From an uncultured Clostridia bacterium (lineage in GTDB: Bacteria; Bacillota; Clostridia; Christensenellales; CAG-138), in the NCBI GenBank assembly GCA_937894955.1, contig CALAXO010000141.1, positions 1 to 33,679 of the forward strand: a stretch of 33,679 nt of DNA, written 5' to 3'. The notes beneath the pieces were generated by a model. The model saw only the letters and a program-made list of their open reading frames with translations, had not been told where the DNA came from and made no database searches. Position 1 is the stretch's first letter; each line of letters opens with the position of its first letter. Positions 15,342 to 22,453 of this stretch are shown here, piece by piece. The translations under genes were made by a program, and so were the position numbers.

Positions 15342-15358
15342 TGTAAAGAATTTGTAAA
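15342..15358 (-). promoter_or_regulatory. candidate PhoP box pair upstream of the Na/Pi cotransporter promoter
   Basis: Two exact TTTACA hexamers (complements of 15353-15358 and 15342-15347) are spaced 11 bp start to start, one helical turn. They end about 9 bp before the -35. Bacillus PhoP binds TT(A/T/C)A(C/T)A repeats with this period. Inference from motif and context. Confidence 0.5.
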
Positions 15359-15478
15359 ATTATTTTGATGTTGATTAATATTTTCTCTTTTTGTTTATCT
15401 ATTTCCGTTGTATTTCAAATATAGGTTTTGAAGTTCACGTAAATTGTTTTTTGTTGGACTGAATCCAACGCAGCTAAT

Positions 15479-15673
15479 TTACCGCACCGTTTGAAACAAT
15501 TTGAGCAGTCTTTTCATATTAAAGCCCAATATGTTTTTTGCGGCACCGTACTCCGCTCCGTTCTCCATTTTTCGGTTTTCACATTGCTTCTTATTGAATC
15601 GACGCAAAAACCTGATATATACTCGGCCTTTTTCGCATCGCAGAGTCGTTTTTTTATGTATTTTGGATTTCAA
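15479..15673 (-). pseudogene. possible transposase C-terminal remnant
   Basis: A 64-codon minus frame ending at TAA 15479-15481 contains KKQCENRKMENGAEYG and then AAKNILGFNMKRLLKLF. That order resembles the last helix of DDE transposases of the IS1182-like group, where an acidic/aromatic stretch precedes a GFN-(M/L)-(K/R)-(K/R)-L motif. Nothing upstream in this frame matches a catalytic domain, so it would be a leftover. It sits in a 650-bp AT-rich gap (15198-15850) otherwise holding the cotransporter promoter and the spo0A upstream repeats. The family match is by eye and uncertain. Confidence 0.4.
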
Positions 15674-15711
15674 AACGGTTGAAACAACTTAAAAAAATGC
15701 GCAAATACAAG

Positions 15712-15772
15712 TTCTTTTGCGTAATGGTAACGAAAATACACAAGTCATATTCTTTTCCGGCGCAAAAGAATA
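15712..15772 (+). promoter_or_regulatory. cluster of TTCTTTT-type inverted repeats upstream of spo0A
   Basis: TTCTTTTGCG at 15712-15721 and its exact complement CGCAAAAGAA at 15761-15770 form a 10-bp inverted repeat. In addition TATTCTTTT (15748-15756) and AAAAGAATA (15764-15772) form a perfect 9-bp palindrome with a 7-bp centre. They lie upstream of a TATAAT (15808-15813) that has no good -35, the layout expected of activator or repressor sites. Confidence 0.5.
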
Positions 15773-15850
15773 CAAACTTTTTGGTGGAAATGTGCGTTTT
15801 TCTGCGGTATAATCCAACCATAACAAAAAAACACCGAGGAGGACATGATA

Positions 15851-16651
15851 ATGTCAGAATACAGGGTTATCATCGCAGACGGGAACGCTCAGTTCCGTCA
15901 CACAACCGCAGAATTCTTCCGAACGGATAAAGAAATTATCCGCGTTGAAGAAGCATCGGACGGGCAGGCTGCCCTTGAAAAGATGCGTGAAGAACATTTT
16001 GACGTTCTTATCACGGAATTGGTAATGCCGAAACTGGACGGGCTGGATCTTTTGGACCGGCTCCGTATTGAGTCGGCGCACCGACCGTCGGTAATCATCG
16101 TTGTTTCGTACATGCGGAATGACAACCTGCTTCAGCGTTCATTTGCAAAGGGTGCCGGATATGTCATGCTTAAGCCGGTGGAACCCGAATTTCTGTATCG
16201 CCGGATGCGCGATTTGCTTGAAACCTGTGTCAACGAACGCGACATCGGTTTCGCACCGCCTTCCGCAGTCAAAAGCCTTGATGAAAAAATCACCTCCATC
16301 TTCCTCTCCGTCGGCATTCCCGCTCATATAAAGGGATACCATTTTCTCCGCGAAGCGATTCGCATGGTCTATTATAAACCCGAGCTTATCAGCAAAATCA
16401 CAAAGGAGCTTTACCCCGGCATTGCAAAACGGTTCAACACGACCCCAAGCAAAGTCGAACGCGCAATACGTCACGCAATTGAGGTAAGCTGGACACGCGG
16501 CAAAATCGAAAACATCAACAAACTCTTCGGATTTAACGTCTACGGCAAAAACGATAAGCCCACCAACGGAGAATTTGTTGCACTTGTTGCGGACAAGCTG
16601 ATAATCGAGGACGGACGCGACACGGTGCTTGCCCACGCTGCCGCCGAATGA
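15851..16651 (+). CDS. spo0A: Spo0A-type sporulation regulator with a non-canonical receiver (Asp56 to Glu, Asp11 to Gly)
   Basis: A 266-residue protein. I chose the second ATG (15851) because the GAGGAGG site (15836-15842) is eight bases from it but only two from the ATG at 15845. The C-terminal effector domain is unmistakably Spo0A: VGIPAHIKGYHFLREAI, SKITKELYPGIAKRFNTTPS, KVERAIRHAIEVSWTRG and KPTNGEFVALVADKL. The receiver keeps Asp10, the MPKLDG loop, Ser in VVSYM and Lys in LKPVE. However, the acidic pair reads DG instead of DD (codon 15881-15883 GGG), and the phospho-acceptor position 56 is Glu (codon 16016-16018 GAA, context LITELVMP). Phosphorelay control is therefore unlikely in the usual form. 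The usual neighbour spoIVB is absent, so a second spo0A elsewhere is possible. Confidence 0.95.
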   Translation: MSEYRVIIADGNAQFRHTTAEFFRTDKEIIRVEEASDGQAALEKMREEHFDVLITELVMPKLDGLDLLDRLRIESAHRPSVIIVVSYMRNDNLLQRSFAKGAGYVMLKPVEPEFLYRRMRDLLETCVNERDIGFAPPSAVKSLDEKITSIFLSVGIPAHIKGYHFLREAIRMVYYKPELISKITKELYPGIAKRFNTTPSKVERAIRHAIEVSWTRGKIENINKLFGFNVYGKNDKPTNGEFVALVADKLIIEDGRDTVLAHAAAE

Positions 16652-16661
16652 CTCCCGGTGC

Positions 16662-16864
16662 AAAAATAAACAAAGCCCCCTGAAGCGGCGGCGCGGGGAA
16701 ACGCGCCCGACAGGGCAGACTTTTCCGATGTTCATTAACCTGTTTACCCCCCACTCCTTGCGGCGACCGTATTAACCTCCGACTGCGGTTCGCCGCAGTT
16801 TTGCTGCTCTGCTTTGCCTGCCGCTTCATATATGTTTTATTTGCATCCGTATATATTGAAATTA
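16662..16864 (-). ncRNA. candidate structured RNA of unknown class, downstream of spo0A
   Basis: In an otherwise AT-rich 600-bp gap (16652-17251), about 150 bp are GC-rich and highly foldable. TGAAGCGGC (16681-16689) and GCCGCTTCA (16820-16828) form a perfect 9-bp closing stem around inner hairpins GGCGCG/CGCGCC (16690-16707) and ACTGCGG-TTCG-CCGCAGT. On the minus strand it would be read from a promoter TTGACA (complement 16893-16898), 16 bp, TATGCT (complement 16871-16876), and end at a U-rich tract (complement of 16661-16674). The size of about 200 nt would suit 6S RNA, but the branched fold does not match and I cannot name it. It could simply be two spo0A terminators. Confidence 0.35.
16782..16802 (+). 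terminator. hairpin with T4 tract, possible spo0A terminator
   Basis: ACTGCGG (16782-16788), loop TTCG, CCGCAGT (16793-16799), running into TTTT (16799-16802). It is about 130 bp after the spo0A stop and also forms part of the structured element. Confidence 0.5.
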
Positions 16865-16947
16865 ATTTACAGCATATGAGCCTCTTGACAAATGTCAAGT
16901 GCATTTCACAATATAATTTGTTCATATTTCAAATTGAGTCACACCTG

Positions 16948-17036
16948 TTATCAACACAAAAAACCGCCTGTTCAGCCCCAAAAGCGGATAACCTTGTGGA
17001 TAATGTGGATAACTTTCCGCTTTTTTGCATGGATAA
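16948..17036 (+). other. DnaA-box cluster, possible origin, DnaA-titration or regulatory site
   Basis: Two perfect DnaA 9-mers (TGTGGATAA, complement of TTATCCACA) lie directly head to tail at 16995-17003 and 17004-17012. Nearby are TTATCAACA (16948-16956, one mismatch) and two 7/9 matches at 16983-16991 and 17028-17036. That is five sites in 89 bp. The tandem pair sits in the loop of a 9-bp inverted repeat AAAAGCGGA/TCCGCTTTT (16980-16988, 17016-17024). An AT-rich stretch (about 16830-16945) abuts on the left, as an unwinding element would. No dnaA, dnaN or rpmH gene is nearby and gene directions do not diverge here, so origin function is uncertain. Confidence 0.6.
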
Positions 17037-17251
17037 CCTTTAAGTATTTCTTGCGGACATATGTAAATACTTTCCGCGGCTGCATTCAATCCATAAAAAA
17101 TCAACATTATGTCGAACGAGTTTTTTTCCGACCGTTCGCAAAGCAGGCCGCACTCTCGTTTCGACTTTCTTTCCCGAACACGGCATATCTGCGGAAAACT
17201 GCGAGTATTCTTTTATAAAAGCAGCAACAAAACACATGAAAGGTGAACTAT

Positions 17252-18745
17252 ATGGAATTGTTATGGAATGATTTAAGCGTGCTCCGATTGATTCACAGGA
17301 GCACGGAACAGGTTGAGGTTGCCGGCAGCATCCGGCCGCCCGATGGATGCCGCGCAGCGGAATTGCTTGACTGTTCCGCTGAAGTTGAAATTTCAAACTG
17401 CAAAACAGAAACCGGGAAACTGAATTTTGAAGGCCGTCTCTGCATCACCATTGCCGCAGCGGACGAAACCCGCAACACATTTGCCTTTGTCGGCGAAATA
17501 CCGTTTTCCCACTGCACGGAGAATGCGGATTTTGCCTCAGGAATGCTTTCAAATGCACTTCCCGCCGTGGCTGTGTTGGATATGCGGCTTGCAGCGGACG
17601 GCGCGGCAGCTTTCAGCGCAAATGTGAACATTGACTTCATCGTTGCATCGGCGGCACCCGTTCGCGTTTTATCCGGAGTTTCGGGAGTGGCCGATATGGA
17701 AATCAAGTCAATGCAGTGCAAAACAGCGCGTCGTGTTGAAATCGGAAGCGAAACAATACGTTTTTCGGAAGAGTTGAGCAGCGAAGGTGCGGACAGCGTG
17801 CTTTCCTTCTCGGCGCAAATCTCCGTGCGCGACACGGCCATTGAAAACGGCGGCACATCCGTCAGCGGCATAATAACACTGAACGCGCTGTTGAAAACTT
17901 CCGACGGCGAATTGATGCAGCTCGTTCGCGGCGTTCCGTTCCGCGAAAGCCTTTCGGCCGCAGCCGGTGCGGATGAAATTTATACCGTTGCGGAACTTAA
18001 AAACGTCAGCCTGCGCGCACTCGGCACGGAGTTTTCCCTTCTGGCATTCGATGCGGATATTGACTTCCGCATTTTCGGCATTCGCCGCTCCGTTATTGAC
18101 ATTCCGACGGACGCTTATTCGCCGTCACTGAATTTCAGCTGCATGTACGAAAAAATGACCGTTGCAAACGCCTGCGGCGGCTCGTTTGCGCAGCATTCGC
18201 TGCGCGAAAATCTGTCCGTTCCGGACGGAATGGCCGATATTTTTGCCGCACTGAACGCGGCGGCGCGCCCGATCGCAACAAATGTTTCAATTGAGGACTC
18301 AACAATGACCGTTGAGGGACTGCTGTTCACGCGTATTATCTATCGCAGCAGCAGCAACAGGATTTACAGTTTCAGCGATGATGTTCCCTTCGTTCTTCGC
18401 ATGGCCGCACCCTCGGAAGCAAACTTTGCTCAACTTCGACTGAACGCCTCGGCAAGCATATCCGGCGGCAGCGGGCGCACGGCACAGGTTTCCTACAATC
18501 TCGATGTTTCGGCAGAATATTTCAGCGAATCCGCCGTTTCAGCCGTTGCAGGCGTTGCGGAAACCGATAATTCCAACGACGCCGGCGGAAAAAGCACCGG
18601 CATTATTCTTTGCAATGCATGTGCGGGGGAGGATGCTTTTGACATCGGAAAACGTTTCGGTGTTCCGTCGCAGCGTGTACGCGAACTGAATCCGGACTCC
18701 GCAGAACCTTTTAAGGACGGCGACAAGCTGCTTCTGTTCGTTTAG
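17252..18745 (+). CDS. DUF3794 (SPOCS) protein with C-terminal LysM, SipL-like
   Basis: A 497-residue protein. I chose ATG 17252 over the GTG at 17243 because the AAAGGTG site (17239-17245) overlaps the GTG and is six bases from the ATG. The body is made of repeated beta-rich DUF3794-type segments (FEGRLCITIAAADETRNTF, VSGIITLNALLKTSDG, VEGLLFTRIIYRSSSN). The last 45 residues form a LysM-like module (GEDAFDIGKRFGVPSQRV then LNPD and GDKLLLFV). This layout matches SipL, which tethers SpoIVA in the spore coat of Clostridioides. There is no signal peptide, consistent with action in the mother cell. It supports a sporulation context together with spo0A. No clear sigma-A promoter is visible. Confidence 0.8.
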   Translation: MELLWNDLSVLRLIHRSTEQVEVAGSIRPPDGCRAAELLDCSAEVEISNCKTETGKLNFEGRLCITIAAADETRNTFAFVGEIPFSHCTENADFASGMLSNALPAVAVLDMRLAADGAAAFSANVNIDFIVASAAPVRVLSGVSGVADMEIKSMQCKTARRVEIGSETIRFSEELSSEGADSVLSFSAQISVRDTAIENGGTSVSGIITLNALLKTSDGELMQLVRGVPFRESLSAAAGADEIYTVAELKNVSLRALGTEFSLLAFDADIDFRIFGIRRSVIDIPTDAYSPSLNFSCMYEKMTVANACGGSFAQHSLRENLSVPDGMADIFAALNAAARPIATNVSIEDSTMTVEGLLFTRIIYRSSSNRIYSFSDDVPFVLRMAAPSEANFAQLRLNASASISGGSGRTAQVSYNLDVSAEYFSESAVSAVAGVAETDNSNDAGGKSTGIILCNACAGEDAFDIGKRFGVPSQRVRELNPDSAEPFKDGDKLLLFV

Positions 18746-18792
18746 AAGCGGTCCCGACAGCGCAATATATTCATTCTGTCCGTGCAGAAAAC

Positions 18793-18838
18793 AAAAAAAC
18801 GGCAGGACGTTCCGCAATCATGCGATTCATCCTGCCGT
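18793..18838 (-). terminator. intrinsic terminator of pepF
   Basis: ACGGCAGGA (18799-18807) pairs with TCCTGCCGT (18830-18838). On the minus strand the stem is followed by a T7 tract (complement of 18793-18799). The stem lies between converging genes and may also slow the DUF3794 transcript. Confidence 0.85.
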
Positions 18839-18879
18839 TCGTCAATAAGCCTGTAAGCCGATAGATAGATAATCCGTGC

Positions 18880-20646
18880 TTATTTATTCAGTTTTTTGGA
18901 AAGCCGTTCGAATTCGTCAACATTGTGCCTGTATGAAAGCATGCTGTTTTCCCAGAATTTCTTATCCGTAAGGTCAATTCCGGCAACTTTTGCGGTATCC
19001 TCAACGGTGCATACCGGGGTTGCATAGAGCAGCTTGCGGTAAACGGGAACAAATGCCGCGCCCTCCTGCATGTACTTTTCATAAAGTCCCCTTGCAAACA
19101 GTCCGCCGAAAGCGTACGGGAAATTATAGAACGAAAGGGTACTGTAATAATGCCCTTTGCAGAGCCACATGTACGGATGCAGCGTTTCGGGGTCAAGTCC
19201 GTTGCCGTATGCCCTGCGCTGAGCATCAAGCATCAGTTCGCAAAGCCTGTCCGCGGGCATGAAATCATTTTCACGGTTTTCGAAAACGGAAGTTTCAAAC
19301 AGATAGCGTGAGTAAATATCACACATTATCTGAGCGGCATCCTGAAGCTGGCTCTCGATAAGGAAGAGTTTCTCCTCATCGGTTTCCGCTGCTTCAATGG
19401 CGGCGTTCATGATAACGTTCTCGTTGAACGTGGATGCCGTTTCCGCGACGGGCATTGAATAATCGTTGTTCAGCGGACGGTGCCCGGCGATGTTGAGATT
19501 ATGGAACGCATGACCGAGTTCATGTGCCAGCGTTACAATGTCGGAGAACGAGCCGTCAAAATTCGTCAGCACACGGCTCTGGTTGTGTCCGTCCAGATTT
19601 GCGCAGAATGCACCGCCGACCTTTCCCTCGCGGGGATAGAAATCGATCCATGCCTCATCAAACGCACGCTCAACCATATTTGCAAGGTCATTATCAAAGC
19701 CGCGGAAGATTTTCAGCAGATATGCCTTCGCCTCCTCAACGGTATATTTCTTGGTGTTTGTACCCATGGGCGCAAACATATCGTACCACGGAATCCCGTT
19801 TTTATGACCCAGGACTTCGCCCTTGAGCTTCAGGTAGCGGCGGAAAATATCCAAATGTTCGTCCATTGCCGCCATGAGCGCATCAAGGGTTTTGCGCGTC
19901 ATGCGGGAATTGTACAGAGTTTGTGCCAAAGGCGACTCGAACCCGCGCAAACGTGCGTTGTTGATAACTTCAAGTTTGATGCTGTTGAGCGAAAATGCAA
20001 CAGAATCCCGAATTTTTTCATAGCAGGCAAGTTCCGCCTCGTATGCTTCCTTTCGAACCGCCGGGTCAGCGGAATACGCAAGGTTTCGCACGGAAGAAAG
20101 GGTCAGTTTTTCGCCGCGGAAATCCGCGGTCACGGATGATGTCAGGTAGCTGTGCAGATCGCTCCATGCGCTTGCCCCGCTGATATTGTAAAGTGCGGCG
20201 ACTTCTTCGCATTCATCGCTCATGGTATGTTTTTGATCCGCACGGATGTTTTTAAGCAGGAATTCGTATTCCTTCAGCACGGGATCGGACTCGATAAGCT
20301 CATCAAGGTTCGGAATTTCGGAAATGAACTTTTTGATTATCGTTTCCGCCTTTGTCGTTGCACTCATCTTGGCCATGAGTCTGCCGCTGATGCTTGCCGC
20401 CTCGGTGTCCTTTGTGTTCACGGAGGAACGCAGCATGGCATATGAATACATGTCCGTTAAAAGCTGCATCGAACTTTCGCTGCCGGCAATATAGGTTTTC
20501 AGAGCGTCGAGCGGCTGCATGTCGGAAATTTTTGCTGCAAACGCGTTTGTTTTTGCAATCATTTCATCGTATTTTGCAAGATCCGCAGCAAACTTCGGGT
20601 CGTCAAAGCCTTTATAGAGTTCATCCAATGACCATTCTGAATTCAT
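18880..20646 (-). CDS. pepF: oligoendopeptidase F (M3B family)
   Basis: A 588-residue protein from ATG 20644-20646, behind AAGGAGAAAAAA; an upstream in-frame Met at 20772 is rejected because it has no ribosome site. The zinc motif HELGH is at residues 375-379 (VTLAHELGHAFHNLNI), and the third ligand region is MPVAETASTFNENVI. Family features at the C-terminus include YPYAFGGLFARGLY-like NFPYAFGGLFARGLYE. PepF cleaves oligopeptides of about 7-17 residues in the cytosol. It follows pepV by 134 bp on the same strand, and the two probably act in sequence on imported or intracellular peptides. Confidence 0.95.
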   Translation of the reverse strand: MNSEWSLDELYKGFDDPKFAADLAKYDEMIAKTNAFAAKISDMQPLDALKTYIAGSESSMQLLTDMYSYAMLRSSVNTKDTEAASISGRLMAKMSATTKAETIIKKFISEIPNLDELIESDPVLKEYEFLLKNIRADQKHTMSDECEEVAALYNISGASAWSDLHSYLTSSVTADFRGEKLTLSSVRNLAYSADPAVRKEAYEAELACYEKIRDSVAFSLNSIKLEVINNARLRGFESPLAQTLYNSRMTRKTLDALMAAMDEHLDIFRRYLKLKGEVLGHKNGIPWYDMFAPMGTNTKKYTVEEAKAYLLKIFRGFDNDLANMVERAFDEAWIDFYPREGKVGGAFCANLDGHNQSRVLTNFDGSFSDIVTLAHELGHAFHNLNIAGHRPLNNDYSMPVAETASTFNENVIMNAAIEAAETDEEKLFLIESQLQDAAQIMCDIYSRYLFETSVFENRENDFMPADRLCELMLDAQRRAYGNGLDPETLHPYMWLCKGHYYSTLSFYNFPYAFGGLFARGLYEKYMQEGAAFVPVYRKLLYATPVCTVEDTAKVAGIDLTDKKFWENSMLSYRHNVDEFERLSKKLNK

Positions 20647-20684
20647 TTTTTTCTCCTTATTTTCTTCTGTTTTGTTAACGGGGG

Positions 20685-20715
20685 CGCGGTGTCCGCATTT
20701 ATATCGAACACCGCG
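20685..20715 (-). promoter_or_regulatory. inverted repeat between pepV and pepF
   Basis: CGCGGTGT (20685-20692) and ACACCGCG (20708-20715) form a perfect 8-bp stem. The 15-bp centre holds a TATAAA-like sequence on the minus strand. No T tract follows, so it may be an operator over a weak pepF promoter or a processing/attenuation hairpin. Confidence 0.4.
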
Positions 20716-20780
20716 TGTGCTGTTTGAATTTGCGGGTTTGTTTACGATTAATTCCGCCGATTCCGAAAGCACCGACTGTT

Positions 20781-22172
20781 TTATTCCTCGCAGGCAAGCG
20801 CGATTATTGCATCCGCTATCATGTGCGCGTTGAACATCAGCTCGTCAATGCCGATGAACTCATTGGGCATATGCACGGGGCCCGAAATACCGGGCTGTTC
20901 GCTGCCGAACGCAACCGCATTGGGGAATGCGCGCGCATAAGTTCCGCCGCCGATTGCAAGGGGTTCCTTATATTCACCCGTCCTGTCGGCATAGACCTTC
21001 AAAAGTTTGCTCACAAGCTCACTGTCGGCAGGGATATAATGGCCGTCCTGCTGCTTTTCATGCGTGCAGACGGGGTTAAACTCCGCAAGTGCCGCTTTGA
21101 GTTTTGAACGGACCTCGTTCACGTCAAGGGAGATGGGGTAGCGGAAATCGATTGAAATTTCGAATCCGTCATCATCCCAAGCGATAACGCCCGGATTCAT
21201 GCTCAGCCTGCCGCTTGCGTCGGAAACATCCAGGCCGATGCTTTCGCCGTGCATGTCAAATCCGAACCTGTTGTGAAGAATGTCGATAACGCGTTTGTCC
21301 TCGCCGGTGAGCGGGAGCTCCGCAAGCATTGCAAAAGCTGCCTGCATTGCATTTTTGCCGAGTTCGGGCATTGAACCGTGTGCATCAAGACCGATAATCG
21401 TGATTTCCGTGCCGTTTGCAAGTGCTTCAAGCTCAACGCCGAAGCCCTTTGCAAGAATGCTGCTGACGTGCTTTTCAACCTCCGTAATTTCAATCGGAAC
21501 GAACGCCTTCACCTTGCCGCAGACAACATTTGCGCGTGTGCCGCCGTTAATGCGGATATTTGTTTTTGCATTGCAGCGCATCGTGGCATGATAAATGCCT
21601 TTTTCGGAATTAACAACGGGATAATCCGCATCTGGTGAGAAAGTCAGCGTGGGAATCTCCGCAACCTTGCGATAGTGATCCATGCAGCCCCAGCCCGTTT
21701 CTTCATTCGTTCCGAGAATGATTCGGACACGGCGGCGCATGGGAATGCCGGCCGCCTTGATCGCGGCAAGTGCATAAATCGCACACACGGCGGGACCTTT
21801 GTCATCCATTGTGCCTCGGCCGTAAATCCTGCCGTCCGCAATTTCGGCAGCATAAGGCGGATGAGTCCAGCCTTCGCCCTCCGGAACAACGTCAACATGC
21901 GCAACAACGCCGAGCATCTCTTCTCCGCAGCCGTAGTCTATGCAGCCCGCGTATCCGTCAAGATTTGTGGTTTCAAAGCCGAATGATTTACCGAGATTCA
22001 ATGCATTTTCAAGCGCGCCGCGAACTGCCTCTCCGAAGGGTGCACCGGGGCCTGCCGCAGGGGCTTCAACACTCGGAAAACGGACGATTTCCTGAACGGA
22101 GCGAACAAGCGCGTCCTTATTGTTATCGATAAACTGCTCCACGGCGGGGTAACGAACCTTTGTATTGCTCAT
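20781..22172 (-). CDS. pepV: M20-family dipeptidase PepV
   Basis: A 463-residue protein. AAAAGGAGAAAATAA precedes ATG 22170-22172. M20 zinc-site motifs are in order: GVVAHVDVVPEGEGW (His-x-Asp), YGRGTMDDKGPAVCAIY (bridging Asp), LGTNEETGWGCMDHY (Glu-Glu), FSPDADYPVVNSEKG, and the late GGGTYARAFPNAVAFG with GPVHMPNEF carrying the last His. PepV is a monomeric, di-zinc, cytosolic dipeptidase of broad specificity, completing peptide breakdown after endopeptidases such as PepF downstream. Its promoter shares a -35 hexamer with the divergent AIM24-family gene. Confidence 0.95.
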   Translation of the reverse strand: MSNTKVRYPAVEQFIDNNKDALVRSVQEIVRFPSVEAPAAGPGAPFGEAVRGALENALNLGKSFGFETTNLDGYAGCIDYGCGEEMLGVVAHVDVVPEGEGWTHPPYAAEIADGRIYGRGTMDDKGPAVCAIYALAAIKAAGIPMRRRVRIILGTNEETGWGCMDHYRKVAEIPTLTFSPDADYPVVNSEKGIYHATMRCNAKTNIRINGGTRANVVCGKVKAFVPIEITEVEKHVSSILAKGFGVELEALANGTEITIIGLDAHGSMPELGKNAMQAAFAMLAELPLTGEDKRVIDILHNRFGFDMHGESIGLDVSDASGRLSMNPGVIAWDDDGFEISIDFRYPISLDVNEVRSKLKAALAEFNPVCTHEKQQDGHYIPADSELVSKLLKVYADRTGEYKEPLAIGGGTYARAFPNAVAFGSEQPGISGPVHMPNEFIGIDELMFNAHMIADAIIALACEE

Positions 22173-22314
22173 TTATTTTCTCCTTTTCAGCAGGAAGCTC
22201 ACCGTCGTTTTCGGCCGTGCCGCCGCATCGGGCACCGTGTTTCGTTTCCCGCAAGGGTTGCAGATTCCGAAAAGCAGAGCCGCGCGGGTGATTCTTCCTT
22301 ATTTCTCAAATAAT

Positions 22315-22366
22315 ATTATACATCCCCGAAACGGTGCTTGCAAGCTTTTCGAATATATGTTATGCT
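22315..22366. promoter_or_regulatory. divergent promoters sharing one palindromic -35 (pepV leftward, AIM24 gene rightward)
   Basis: The self-complementary TTGCAA at 22338-22343, inside the 10-bp palindrome GCTTGCAAGC, is a -35 in both directions. Rightward, 17 bp separate it from TATGCT (22361-22366). Leftward, 17 bp separate it from TATAAT (complement of 22315-22320). RNA polymerase could occupy only one at a time. Confidence 0.65.
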
Positions 22367-22453
22367 TTTATCACAGCAGATTCCGCTTTTTGCGGTATGC
22401 TGCCGGAAGCACCGGAAATAAAAGCGTTAAATCAAACAGAAAGGTCTTTTACC

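Noticed and set aside
15425..15474. GTTGGA/TCCAAC hairpin with T6
   Set aside because: The T run precedes the stem on the plus strand and the minus strand has A's after it, so it cannot terminate in either direction.
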